From: Cryptomeria japonica
Lineage: Eukaryota; Streptophyta; Pinopsida; Cupressales; Cupressaceae
Length of the DNA stretch: 64,000 nt
Reading direction: 5' to 3'
Assembly (NCBI RefSeq): GCF_030272615.1
Contig: NC_081405.1
Location: 317,177,041-317,241,040, forward strand
A program made the translations under genes and the position numbers. Under the pieces are notes generated by a model. The model was given only the letters and a program-made list of their open reading frames with translations. It had not been told where the DNA came from and made no database searches. Of the stretch, positions 12,267-23,741 are shown piece after piece (the first letter of the stretch is position 1; every line of letters starts with the position of its first letter).

Positions 12267-13948
12267 TTTAGCCCCCACTTTAGCACTACGTGCATATGCA
12301 AGCTAAAGTATAGAAAAGTAAATATTATTTGAAAAAGGATATATCCATAAGTCTGTCGAACGAAGCCCCCAGCGATATCTGCAGTACACAGTTAGGAACC
12401 ACACCCTACAAAACACACATTAGATCACAAAATCACCTAATGCTTACTAAGGAAGGTGATGAAAATTCGAGGGTAGCTATATGCCCCCCCTGTTTTGGCT
12501 TGCTAATTTTAGTGAGTTGAAACAAGGTATCATGTTTACCACTTCGAATTGTTAAAGAATATTGATGACAAATGCTCACAAGAAGATTTGATATGAGATC
12601 AAAAACTAATGGAGAATCATTTGGTAAGAAAGAGGACTAAATCTCAATTCCAGCACAACAAAGAGTGTGAGGATTTGAGAGTTCTCTAACACAAGATGAA
12701 GAATGTAAATGGAAACAAAATGCAAAGAGAAGAAATGAAAGGAAAAAAGCATGAATACACACATTGGTGATCCATGAGAAGAATAGTGAGAGAGAAAACA
12801 TGGACTTCTCACCCCTAGATCTTGTCTAGGTGACCCATGGGAAAAAGGACATGGAAAACTAGCCCCTAGAGTTTGTCTAGGTGATCCATGTAAGGGAGGA
12901 GAGTGAAAAAGTCTAGCCTTATGCCACTAGTTCCACTCAACCTCGTGCATGTGTGTGTAAGGGAGGTTAGAAGAACCTCATAGGAGTCTATGCCTAAGTA
13001 TTCTACAACCTGTATATGTATAGTACAAAAGTGTGACATCTCGCTCTAAGAGTCTGTGCTCTGGTTCCAAGAATAATCACCTTGCATAAAAGAAAAATGG
13101 AGACATCTTGCTCTAAGAGTCTGTGCTTTGGTTCCGAGAATGACCCATTTCTCAAAAAGTGTAATGTTTATGTCATAAGAAAAGTAGAACAAGGATACCT
13201 ACCTTCATCACAAAAGAAGACACCTATCCTTGAGAGGAATTGTCTTAGACAAATATAACATCTTCTAGAATAAGACAAAGAAGAGAATAAGAATGCAATA
13301 CTTCCTTCTTTTGTGAGGTGAAAGTACTTCTTAATGAAGGATGACGCTCTTTTTAACCCAATTGGGAGAGTGAATTCATTATGGATGTATTTTACCAAGT
13401 GCAAAAGAGGTTGTAGTCAAGGACTTACACCTCTTGTAAGAGAGAATACTTGAACAAACAACAACAAATGCATACAAGGAATAACATCAAGTAATAAAGT
13501 TCACACCATCCATGAAATAGGAAAAAGTGGATCCTTAGATAAAAATAAGGAAAGATCATTGCCTCCCAAGGATAAGGACAATGAGAAGGACTTACACAAT
13601 CTTCTAGGGAGAGATTTAGACATAAGTAAAATGTACTACATACTCACATGAGTTCATGCAAGCAAGACATTAGTGTATGTAAAATGCTCCTCACAAGAAG
13701 TGGGTAAGGTAAGAAAGAGAATACACATCTTCTCCCATATCTAGGAAAAGAGGATTCTAAAGAAAAGATGATCAATATTTCCACATTATTACCCCATAGG
13801 AACAAGAGATAACATATAAAAATTAGGCTATTATGTTGCTTCAAAAATATGATTGCACTTGAAATTGTACCATCATGAATGACAATGAGCCCCCAGTAAA
13901 TGAGCTACCAATGTCACATAATGATGAGAAACATAATAGCCATTAATG
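12267..13948 (-). other. 3' untranslated region of element G
   Basis: This tract lies between the G-patch ORF and the 3' LTR and has no recognisable coding content. Two local duplications stand out. About 40 bases around 'GCTCTAAGAGTCTGTGCT' occur near 13045 and again near 13110. A 'TCTAGGTGA(C/T)CCATG' block occurs near 12825 and again near 12885. The polypurine tract is at the left edge. This is where pol would lie in an autonomous relative. Confidence 0.7.
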
Positions 13949-15904
13949 TTATTTAAAGACATGATAGATTGGATGAGGTATTTGAATATGACATGCTGAA
14001 TGCTCAACTATAAGTGAGATCAAAAACATGTATAAAATGATAAAAATTGAAGAAGAAAAGTCACAAGAAATCTTAGAAGAGGGATGAGTGTAATTTATTA
14101 GAGCCTTATCCCTAGAGGAAAGGACTTTATGATGAATAGGAGATAAAGATTCATAAGTGGAGTTAGAAATTTGAGGGGAGTCATAAAGAGATTTGTTCAT
14201 CGCCAAGATTTCCTTATGAAGGGAATGAGAGTTGATAGAAGTAGAAGATGATTTAGTTGAAGTGAGATCATCATCACTACCAAATATAGCATTCACACTG
14301 AGAGATGGTCTTTTAGATGCTTTGGTGGGCTTAGAAAGATTATATCCAAGTCCAAATGAATATTTATGCATGTTATGTTCTGAAGGAACTCTAATTCCTT
14401 GTTCATTTGCGCCACAACCATTTCCACTATAGCCACTCTTAGCCAAAATGTGAAAACCATGACCATAAAGATTAGCCATTTCAGAAAGAGAAGGTGGTTT
14501 TTCATAAGACAAAGAATCAAATCCTTCAGAATTAGAGGTGTGAGGAGAAGAAGTTTGAGAAGCGGCCACAAAATTATTGCTCATAGGTTCAAGTAAGACT
14601 GACTGATCTCTAGTTTCTTCCTTCTTTTTAACTTTAAGCTCTCTAGAAGGAACCCTATACTCACCTACGAAGGTGAGACTGAAATCAAGAGATCCCCAAT
14701 CATCTTCTATGAGAACCTTCTCAGGATCAAAAGCCTCTTCATGTGTAGATTCAAGTTGAGAAGAATCTTCTTTAGGAACTTTAGACTCATCCAAAGAATT
14801 TTGATTATTAGAGGGTAATGATTCATCCACAGGTATCTTGTTTGATGAGTCATCACTAGAAGAGGAAGGCTTAGAAGAACTCCCTTTGGAAGTAGATGTT
14901 TGCAAACAAGCTTGAAAATTAGTATCACCTATCAAGGTATATGTCTTATTATTATAAATAAATTTAACTTGTCTATGCAATGTAGAGGGGACAACTTGCA
15001 TACTGTGAATCCAAGGTCTCCCTAATAACAAGTTGTATGTTAGATTTCCCAACATAACATGGATAGGAGTAGGCAAAGTAACAGGTCCCACTGTGATGGG
15101 TAAGGTGATAATACCTAATGAAGACTTAGCCACATTATCAAAGCCTCGAATGGGATGAGACTCAGGCTCAATAAGGGATGTATCCACATTCATCTTATGC
15201 AATAGATTAATGCTACACACATTAAGGCTAGAGCCATTATCTACCAGTGTTCATCTTATAGCAATGTCATTTATGATAACCATAATCATCAAGGGATCAT
15301 ATTGATGTTGAATTTCACTAGTAGGCAATTCATCTTGAGTAAACACAATTTGAGCTTTAGGATTCATCACAGAGTTAACCAAAGACACTATATTACTAGA
15401 TGTATTAGGTGGAGGAACATTCAAATCTTTCAAGGCATCTTGTAGCATTCCATGATGAACGAAAGAAGTTTGGATCAAATCCCAAAGGGATATCTTAGCA
15501 GGGGCAGCTTTAAGTTGTTCTATGAGATCATATTCCTTACCGAGAACTTGTGAAATACGTGGAGCTTGCAGAAGAATAGGTTGGGAAGGAGGAAGTGAAG
15601 TTGGGATAACTGGAGGAGGATTAGGTTGCCTATTGTTTCTTGTGTTATAGGTATGAGCAACCGCATTATAACTCTCTCTAGTCAGTTGCTTAGCATACTC
15701 ATAAGGGCTCTTAGTAGAATAACCTCCTTGCACAGTAATAATAGGTTTGTTAGGAGTGCAAAAAGAATCATTAGCATAACCACCTTGAACCACTAAGATA
15801 GGCTCATTTAAAGGTTGAGAATTTTGAGAAGGACAAGCACCTTGGACAGTGAAGAGAGGTTTGTTAGGTGTTTCATTCACATGTATCAAATTGATTGAGG
15901 TGGT
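13949..15904 (-). pseudogene. Element G ORF2: gag tail, aspartic protease and G-patch
   Basis: One minus-strand frame runs from about 15904 to 13949 with a single internal stop at about 15250. Its start holds three copies of a roughly 19-residue repeat (NKPLFTVQGA, NEPILVVQGGY, NKPIITVQGGY). Next comes 'EYDLIEQLKAAPAKISLWDLIQTS', the segment that precedes protease in Tat-type gypsy polyproteins. The retropepsin active site follows as 'LVDNGSSLNV', then '[11 protein letters not shown]' (flap and C-terminal motif). A Ser-rich linker leads to a G-patch-like segment, 'GYSGNGCGANEQGI' plus 'FGLGYN'. The reading then ends, with no RT downstream. It is nearly intact, consistent with the young LTRs. 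A Gag capsid domain is not apparent. Confidence 0.75.
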
Positions 15905-16533
15905 TTAGAGGAATGAAAAAAAGTGTTGGAAGAATTATCGATAGTCTTCTCTTGCACTAAAATCTTATCATGGATTAGATCAATTTTAGGAGAGAGACAA
16001 GGAAAGGTCATATCATCCTCCATCATCAAAGGATCTACATGGGGAATAAACTCTCTAGGAGAAGGATCAAAATTACTCTCTAAAGTCTCACTTTTGAGAG
16101 GGAGATCTTTGAAAGAGATGTTAACCATCTTGCTTTGAACTAGGGTTTCCTTATGAGTAGAACCAAGTTGAGGAGAGGGAGATGCTTTATTTTTAGAGGG
16201 AGAATAATTGAGATTCAAGGAAGGTGAGAAACCATCAAGGGAGTTTTCAATCTTGATTTCATCCCCTTTGGCTATGGTTCTCTCATGGGATAAAGAATAA
16301 TCTACACCTTCTTCTAATGGTTCATCCCAAATAGAAAAGTTGTTGAAAGGAATGTTTGAAGTATTGTCAATTTCAGGAGAGGAGATAACATTGTTTATTA
16401 ATTCCTCATCCTTAGGAGGGAGAGCATCAATAGATGTGTTAAACTCATCCTCTTTCCTCAAAATATGTTCAATATGATCTTTAGGGGAGAGAGAATTAAG
16501 GAAATTGCTTATTATTGAAATTATTGATCCCAA
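15886..16533 (-). CDS. Element G ORF1, unknown acidic/Ser-rich protein
   Basis: A 215-residue open frame begins 192 bases downstream of the 5' LTR, so it is the first ORF of the element. It overlaps the ORF2 frame by about 19 bases in a different phase, which would fit either programmed frameshifting or a single indel. The protein is rich in Ser, Asp, Glu and Pro. Phrases such as 'LSPKDHIEHILRKEDEF' and 'DDMTFPCLSPKIDLIHDKILVQ' repeat loosely. No capsid, zinc-knuckle or enzyme motif is visible. It may be the remains of a Gag N-terminus or a lineage-specific protein. I do not recognise the family. Confidence 0.5.
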   Translation of the reverse strand: MGSIISIISNFLNSLSPKDHIEHILRKEDEFNTSIDALPPKDEELINNVISSPEIDNTSNIPFNNFSIWDEPLEEGVDYSLSHERTIAKGDEIKIENSLDGFSPSLNLNYSPSKNKASPSPQLGSTHKETLVQSKMVNISFKDLPLKSETLESNFDPSPREFIPHVDPLMMEDDMTFPCLSPKIDLIHDKILVQEKTIDNSSNTFFHSSKPPQSI

Positions 16534-16706
16534 TTAAGCTATCCACAAGTTCAACTTTGAATTGAAAAATTAGGGTTTTAGCAAAAATTTCCTCTAAATT
16601 TTTGAATCTTGCAAGAAATTAAAACTTGTAAAGACAAATTTGAATTTGAAATAGCATAAACACTCAAATTTGAAAACATAAATCAGAATTAGAGAAGATT
16701 GGAGTT

Positions 16707-16725
16707 CACGTTGGGTTCACCAAAA
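16707..16725 (-). other. Primer binding site region of element G
   Basis: The minus strand next to the 5' LTR reads TTTTGGTGAACCCAACGTG. TGG at the LTR junction is what pairing with a tRNA CCA end requires. The sequence is not the initiator-Met type used by the copia elements here. I cannot assign the tRNA from memory. Confidence 0.6.
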
Positions 16726-18400
16726 TGTGTAGGAGAAAAAATGACACTAAGCAAACATGCCCTAATCTCACTTTCAACCACACACTTGTGGAATACGAAA
16801 GAGCCTAGAGGTATCACACAATTGGCTACTTATTTTTGTGGAAGAGAGAGCCATGGGCTACCTATTAAAATTTCTATTCCTTTGTTGCAATTGAAAGATA
16901 AAATGATGCAAGTTCAATCCCTAACCCCAAAGTGCAAGTATGAACTAATAATAAGATTGCAGAATTGAACTTAAACAATGGAAGGCTGTAAACACAAAGA
17001 CAAGACAAGAATGTAAATCAATACCCGGTGTTAAAATATGAATGAAAATGTTCGAGATGGGGGTGTAGGTGCCACTGTCCTGATTCTGCCCTTGAAACTG
17101 CTCTAGACACTACTATTTTGCAAGCTAGAAAGCTGTCAAAAATGCTGAAAACTGCTATCTCACAGAGGGACCAGGGCACCCAGCGCCCCTGTCCCAAGGA
17201 CCAAGGCACCCAGTGCCCCTGTCCTAGTAGGACTAGGGTGCCCCACGCCCCTGTCTTAGTCTTTTGCTCTGAAACTTGGTGTGAAGTTCTGTCTCGGTTT
17301 GCTTCTTCCAGATCTGCAACTTGTGGCATCGTCCGAATCCTAAAATCTGCACTTATATCTGAAAAGGTGTTTTGGGTGGCTATATAGGGTTTTACCTTAG
17401 TCAAACCCCCACTTTGGTGATTTCCACCTCCATGAATAGCCAAGTTGTATTGTAAAAGTAATGTGTGTGCAGACCTTGTGTGTGTGCAAGATCCTAAAAT
17501 GCAAGTAAGCGAACTAGAGCAACCTAGAAAGTAAACCCTAATTGCTTGTAAATGATAATGTAAATGCTCCAAATCAAGATACAAAGTGATCTAAAGCATG
17601 AATACCAATGATATGTTGAAGCTTATGCAAAGACATGAAAACAACATGAAATCATACCCAACCCCAAGGGAGGGGTACAAGCCAATCTTCAGTCGGTGAT
17701 CCCTTATTGTTCTTCAATGCCTTCAAAGCCCTAAAATGGATGAATGAAATTGATGAATGCTTGATAGATGGATGTTGAATGTTGTTGAAGTCTTCAAAGA
17801 TCTTCTCTTTCACTGCATAGAAGGTCCTTGAAACCAAAATTCCTGATCCTTTCAAATGAAGAAAGAGAGCTCTTATATATGAAACCCTAGGTCTTAATTT
17901 CAACTTTAGGCCGACTTAGAAATTGAATCTCCCACCAATTTCTTGGGGTTAAGATTTATTTTATTATTGGATCGCACTCCTAAAATTTTGGGAAAAATGT
18001 TCGGGACCGTGTGCACTCCGGGCGCCATGGTCCTAACAACTTTTCACCAAATTTTCAGGGCCGTCGGATATGATGATTTTAGAGAGAATCCCAAAGTTAT
18101 AGGTGATTTCGAGATGTTTTGACCCCCGAAATCAAGCCCCCAAGTTTGAAATAGGACCTAATTAGGGTTTTTGATTAAATGATGTATTGGAGGAATAAAA
18201 TGAAGAGGGCACACTTTGATGAAAAGGGCCCAACTTTATGATATGGAAGATGATGAAATAGAACCTTAGACCTAATTAATTTAATTAATTAGGTTCTAAA
18301 GGGGAAATGCAATGCAAAATGAAAAATGCACCAAGGCAGGTGCTAAACTAGGTGTGGAATTGTACCACCCTAGCAAGTGCGTACAATTTATGATGCTACA
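16726..18400 (-). repeat. 5' LTR of element G
   Basis: This is the direct repeat of 10591-12266, with the same ends (TGTGTAGGAG...GATGCTACA). It has the same G+C-rich unit block (about 17165-17260) and the same minus-strand TATA-like sequence (about 17870-17882). Transcription of G would start in this copy and run leftward. Confidence 0.9.
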
Positions 18401-18405
18401 CCAAG

Positions 18406-18542
18406 TATTGTTCTTTTCTATCTGATCTAATTCATCTTCCCTAGCTTTCATCCAACATTCATCTATACAAGCTTCAATTACTAATGTCGGTTCAATCTGA
18501 GAAATGAAACATACCTCTTGATTTTCCAATCTTCTCCTTGTC
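18406..18542 (-). pseudogene. Copia F: N-terminal edge of RT
   Basis: The minus strand reads 'MTRRRLENQEVCFISQIEPT' and then 'EACIDECWMKAREDELDQIEKNNTW'. These are the linker and the conserved start of a Ty1/copia RT (consensus W..AM..EL..I..N.TW). The next codons are found at 10585 on the other side of element G. Upstream, the frame joins 'IIGDKN' at 23742 across element E, with about four codons missing at the junction. Confidence 0.85.
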
Positions 18543-19445
18543 ATAACACTAAGAGGGGGGTGTGAATCAGTGTTATATCAAAATGATTAATTTTAGCCTT
18601 ATTAAAACATGCATAGACCAACCGGTATACCGGTACATAGAGAATTGAAAGAAGTTAAGCAACCAATAAGCCAATCACATAAATGAGAACCATAACACAC
18701 AAAATTATACGTGGAAAACCTCAAAGAGGAAAAGCCATAGTGGGAGTTGTAACCCACAATATCAATCCACTGCCCATATGAAGAGATATTACAAAATATG
18801 AGGGGCCTGCACTTGCACGAAGGCTTACAGCCTAGAACACACTACTTAATTACAAAAGTAGCCTCACTGACTACATAAAATCCAGAGAAGTGTTGAACTC
18901 CTAAGATAGCATCTTCTATGCCGGAATACAATTTCAGTTTAAGCTCTGTTTGTTCTGGTCTAAAACCCTAAACCCTTTACTAGAATAACCCTTACATAAA
19001 TTTCCTCACATACATAATCTCTCTGACATATTCCTTCAAATTACATATTTGCATCATGATCCATATCTCAAAATAATCTATCTAATTGACCTATATACCC
19101 TATACAAATTTACATGCCTTATGTCGGCTTACCAAGATATATACAATATCAAATTACATCTCGACCAAATAACATAAATGCATAAGTATCAAAATCAATT
19201 GTTGATCCCAGATCTAAGAGATGTTAGCCTCCAATATCGATAATCTTTACTAAACTATGTCGACCCGCATTGCCGGTAACCAAAGAAATCCTTCTATCAT
19301 GTTGGTGTTGGTGTTGGTGTCGGTGAAGTGTCAGTGAAGTGCTTGTCAGTACACAAATGAACTAAAACATGAAGCCAAAGCACAGTACCATGTTTCCATC
19401 AATGACAAATAGTGAAGCTAACCAATTGAGTGTCAATTGCCAACA
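18543..19445 (-). repeat. 3' LTR of element E, border truncated
   Basis: This LTR matches 22871-23741 and B's LTRs. It begins at ATAACACTAAGAGGGGGG because the terminal TGTTGGAAACCA-like bases are missing. It ends GCCAACA at 19445, followed by the polypurine tract ATCTCCCCCTTT (plus-strand view). Confidence 0.85.
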
Positions 19446-21320
19446 ATCTCCCCCTTTGGCATTGATTGCAATGATCATGTAAAAAATGGTCAAGGTTTCA
19501 TCTCTCGGTTTCATCCTACCCTACTCCCCCTGAGATGAATATCCATTAATGCAAAATACTCCATATCTCCATATCTATAATTCCCATATCTCCATAACTC
19601 CCCCTAATGTATACAACTCCTATTATTAATTTTTTTCACATCTATTTCACTCCCCTTTTAACATCAATGCCATCTAAAATTCTAAAAAGAATATCAAATA
19701 AAAAGAACGTTACAATGAATATCCCAAAATATCTCATCTACTAACACTACACAAGTTTTAGGTGAGATGATAGTCACATTACTAGATTGAATTGCTAAAT
19801 CAATGTCACTCTTCTTCTTCCTCTTTGAAGTACTAGATCCAGCTGAAGGTGTTGTCTTTGGTGCTTGCTTCTATGTCAGTATTTTGAGTGTAACCTTCCT
19901 AACCGGTTTCTTCTTAGCTTCTACCTTTGTTTCCTCTATTCTTTTCCTAATAGCCCTCTTACATGTCAATGGTGTATCATCCTCAGATTTAGATTATGTA
20001 GTAACAAGCTCAATGTGTACTTTAGGATTCTTCCTCTTCTGACCTTTCTCTTGGACAACATCAATTAATGCTTTAATGTCCCTTCAAACTTTCTCCACAA
20101 ATTTTCTAGATTTTCCTTCTTTCTTCTCTCTTTTCTTTTGGTTGAGCTTTGTTTCAACCTCATGTGTTTTATGTTGTGTAGTACCACAAGACTTCTCTAC
20201 CTCATCAATTGGTGCATTCAATCAACATTTTTGCATAGGCATCAAGAATCTGTGTATCCACCAAACAGCCCATTTCCTCAATCCAAATCTTTTGGGGCTT
20301 AACTTCTTCCATAAGTGTTTCATCCTTCTTCACCATGAAGCATTATATCGGTTGAATATTTTTCTACAATATGCTCAGGTACTCTTACCCTAGACCTCAT
20401 ATATTTCTAGAATACTTTGAAATATCCCCAAACTTTGTCATCTCTCTGACTTCCTAAAGCAGCAATTGACTGTTTCAATTGTCTCCCTACCGGGATGTCA
20501 AATGCCCACTACCTTTTACCAAAACTAGGTATATCATTCATGAAAATAAAATCAACAAAACTATCAAGTTGCCTTACTGGAAGGTTTCCTTATTTTCACC
20601 CTTAATCTTTCTAAGGTTTATTAACAACTCATCTAGCATCCAACCACATAGATCTAATTTCACATTCTCTCTCATCATTTTGCATGCAACTAAAATGCAT
20701 GAACTAGAAATAGAATTCAGTCAGTTTGACTAAGTTACCTTATACCAAATGATCATGCTACCAAATCTAATGTCAGTGTCGGTATTAGTGCTCACTCTCA
20801 TATATCTCCTGTCAGATGTCACGTCAGTGATCTTGTTCACGAAATCATTTGAAACCTTCTTGTCTGGATGTTTTTCAATCGATGGTAAACTAGTGATTTC
20901 CTAGATGAATTCCTTGGTGATTTTGTAGGGTTTGTCTAACCATATAAATTCCCCATGTACTCTGCTCAAAACATATCTAATTATCTCATCTTCAAATTTT
21001 GGAATATCTAGAATGCCAGTAAATGCTAGGTCTTCAATGTGCTGGTATGTCAGTTTGATCTTTCCCGATTCTCCCATCAGCTCACTCATATACATGCCCT
21101 TAATTTCAAAAGTTCCCAAGTCTACAATGTGACAATGAATATATGCCCTAACATCTTATACATAGACAACTCCCTCCAAAACATGAGAAAATGCTCCAAC
21201 CGAATCTTCTAGGGTAGCCACATGTGGATAATGCTTGAAAATTGGCTTGGGGCAGTCCTTGACCTCTACTATAGTTAGGTTTGCAACAAAAATAGGAATA
21301 GATGATGATCCCAATTCCAT
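19446..21320 (-). pseudogene. Element E ORF2, unknown family protein, decayed and 3'-deleted
   Basis: The start codon at 21320 opens 'MELGSSSIPIFVANLTIVEVKDCPKPIFKHYP'. That start matches B's ORF2 (MEEESSFVPIFVAN). The body follows with 'EDSVGAFSHVLEGVV', 'FEIKGMYMSELMGESGKIK', 'DEIIRYVLSRVHGEFIWLDKPYKITKE', 'NSISSSCILVACKMMRENVKLDLCGWMLDELLI', and then 'MVKKDETLMEEVKPQKIWIEEMG'. Stops and frameshifts are frequent, and homology to B ends near 19740. The protein has no pol motif. It shares a domain with ORF2 of A and B. The phrase around 'RVHGEFIWL...ITKE.I..I..LP' weakly resembles plant transposon-associated domains, which is only a suggestion. Confidence 0.65.
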
Positions 21321-21725
21321 TTTTAAAGATAAATACCTTTGATCGCTCTTAGTGAAAACCTCCAACAAATTCTTCCAAACCTCAGTGAAATCACTCAAGA
21401 AGAAATCTGATTTCTCTTAATTGCCTTGGTTCGCTCTTAGTTGCTCTGAAATTGATCTGAATGCAAGGTGATAAAAAATGAAGTCAATTCAACCTTTTAA
21501 CCTCCATGAAAAACCCTAATCTTCCATTGACATAAATGACTGTCACTAAAAGATAACAGATCTCACACATAACATATCCATGCCAGATAATCATCTCCAA
21601 TATTTGGAACATCTTCTAGAACCTCTTCCCGGGGCATATACAACATCTTCATAAATTTTTCCTACCCCTAAGGAATCTGCCTTAGTTACTAGATTAGCTA
21701 CCTGTTGCTACAAGAGTAGCCTCCT

Positions 21726-22802
21726 TTGTCTAATAAGTTACTCGGACATTTTCATTTGATGATTGTTCTTCAGTCTTCCTAACCCATCTCTGAGTATGAT
21801 CTTGCCATATTTCACTAACCTTCTCTTTTCCTTTCTTATTTGATCATTCATTACCAACCAGTGGATTTCTACTTCTACAAAATTTAGCAATATGTCCAAC
21901 CTCATTACATGCATAAAATATAACATTGTTCCTTTGAATTGCTTTTCTAAAATTAGTGAAATTGCTTGACCTCCACTGATTAGCCATATGTCCAAACATT
22001 CCACATGCATAGCATTTAAAATTGATTCCGTGATCTTCTATTTTATGACCATAATTATTGTATTTAGAACATTTACCGGGAGCAGAATCAGGATTCACAT
22101 TTGGTCTGTTTCCACATTATCTAGCCATGTGACCAAATTTGTTCCAAACAAAACATCTACCATTGAATTTATAAGCATTAAATTGCCTTACCTGTGCCTT
22201 ATGGTTTGATATTCATTAGCAATACCGAAACTCTATCCTTGCTCAAATCCAAGTCAACTAGAATCTCCAATATGCCTTTGTCTCTTCAATAACTCATCTA
22301 GTTGTGTTGAGCTAATCTTGAATTTTTCTTTATACTCACTTGCAGTAGTTAAATCTTCTCTTAGAATTATCATTTGTCTCTCAAGCTCTTGTTCATTACT
22401 CTAGGATTGTACTAAATCATCTCTCACCATATCATTCTCATGAACCAACCTATCACATTCTTCAAATTTGTTCTTCAGGGATACAACAAGATTTTCTTCC
22501 TTTTTCTTTTTGTCCTCAATCTCCTTGGACATCCTCATAGTTATAACTTGCATTTCATTTTTTATAACCATGTTCTCCTAACTCAATTTCTGACGTTGTT
22601 CCTTAAGTGCATATTTCTCTTCATCATCCTGACTTTGCAAAAGTTCCTTCCTCCTAGCCTAAACAGATGATAGCCTCTCTTGTAGGACAAGAATGAATTC
22701 CTTAGTAGAATTCAATTCATCTTGTAGCTTTAAGTTCATCAATCTTTTAGCATCATAGTCTTCAAGTGACATCTCAAGTTGCTTCTCCAAAGCCATATCC
22801 AT
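21726..22802 (-). pseudogene. Element E ORF1: coiled coil plus CCHC zinc knuckles (Gag-like)
   Basis: On the minus strand the region opens near 'MALEKQLEMSLEDYDAKRLMNLKLQDELNSTKEF', a heptad-rich segment. It continues with charged helix ('MRMSKEIEDKKKKEENLVVSL', 'LERQMIILREDL'). Four knuckle-like motifs follow: 'CFVWNKFGHMAR', 'CSKYNNYGHKIEDH', 'CYACGMFGHMANQW' and 'YACNEVGHIAKFC'. Several have lost a Cys or His. The same order of coiled coil then knuckles occurs in A. This is a nucleic-acid-binding, Gag-like layout, but no classical copia capsid was seen. Stops and shifts make it dead. Confidence 0.65.
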
Positions 22803-22855
22803 GGATTCTAGATTTAGGATCTTCCTCAAGCTATTAAACTTCTTCTGAGGCATAA

Positions 22856-22868
22856 GGCTTTGATACCA
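22856..22868 (-). other. Primer binding site of element E (tRNA-iMet type)
   Basis: The minus strand reads TGGTATCAAAGCC, two bases beyond the 5' LTR end. This matches the primer sites of A and B apart from one base. Confidence 0.85.
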
Positions 22869-22870
22869 AT

Positions 22871-23741
22871 TGTTGGAATCCAATAATGTTGAGAGGGGGG
22901 GGTGAATCAATTTTAAACCATAATGATTAATCTTAGCCTTATTAAAACATGCATACACCATTGAGTATACCAATACATACAAAATTGAAAGAAGTAAAGA
23001 AACCAAAAAGTCAATCACAGAAATGAGAACCATAATATACAGAATTATATGTGGAAAACCTCAAAGAGGAAAAACCACAGTGGGATTTGTGACCCACAAT
23101 ATCAATCCACTAGCCATATGAAGAGATATTATAAAATATGAGGGGCCTGCACTTGCTAGAAGGCTTACATCCTAGAGCACACTGCTCAATCACAAAAGGA
23201 GCCTCATTGAATACATAAAATCTAGACTACAATCCAGAGAAATGTTGAATTTATAAGATAGCATCTTCTATGCTAGAGTACAGTTCCAGTTTAAGGTCTG
23301 TCCATTCTGGTATGAAACCCTAAACTCTTTACCAAAATAACCCTTACATAAAATTCCTCACATACATAATCTCTCTAGCATATTCCTTCCAATTGACCTA
23401 TATACCCTATATAAATTTACATTCCTTATGTCGGCTTACAAATATATATACAATATGAAATTACATGTTGGTCAGATAACATAAATGTATAAGTATCAAA
23501 ATCAATTGTCGATGCTAGATCCAAGAGATGTCGGCCTCCAATATCGATAACCTTAACTAAACCATGTCATACTGCATTGCTGGTAACCAAAGAAATCCTT
23601 TTTTCATGTCAGTCTTGGTGAAGTGTCTATGAAGTCCTTGATGGTACACAACTAAACCAAAACATGAAGCTGGAACACAATACCATGGTGCCATCAATGA
23701 TAGCATAGTGAAACCAACCAATTGAGTGTCAATTGCCAACA
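22871..23741 (-). repeat. 5' LTR of element E
   Basis: In plus-strand view it runs from TGTTGGAATCC to GCCAACA. It is a direct repeat of 18543-19445 and is homologous to 27221-28144 in reverse orientation. F sequence (GTTTTTGTCTCC, encoding GDKN) resumes at 23742. Confidence 0.88.

Larger units (their letters stand above)
10591..18400 (-). mobile_element. Element G: complete non-autonomous Tat-like gypsy element
   Basis: G is bounded by two 1675-1676 bp LTRs starting TGTGTGGGAG or TGTGTAGGAG and ending GATGCTACA. It is flanked by a perfect 5-bp target duplication CCAAG (10586-10590 and 18401-18405). It sits inside the RT of copia F: the frame '..IEKNNTW' at 18406 resumes as 'TLVPQPK' at 10585. 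The interior codes on the minus strand for ORF1, then a protease and G-patch frame. No RT, RNase H or integrase is present. A polypurine tract (AAAGTGGGGGCTAAA on the minus strand) abuts the left LTR. By eye the LTRs are very similar, so G looks younger than its host F. Confidence 0.9.
18543..23741 (-). mobile_element. Element E: pol-less LTR element of family B, inside copia F
   Basis: E has two LTRs of family B (outer end TGTTGGCAATTGACAC on the minus strand), a tRNA-iMet primer site, a polypurine tract AAAGGGGGAGAT, an ORF1 with coiled coil and zinc knuckles, and the unknown ORF2. It splits F between integrase and RT. The left LTR lacks its last 12 or so bases. No target duplication remains, and about 11 host bases are missing, so a small deletion removed that border. 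Compared with B, E also lacks about 1.4 kb of the C-terminal half of ORF2, ending near 19740. Confidence 0.85.

Noticed and set aside
14232-14596. Plus-strand open frames opposite the G-patch ORF of G
   Set aside because: They are antisense shadows of the clear minus-strand protease/G-patch frame and show no domain.
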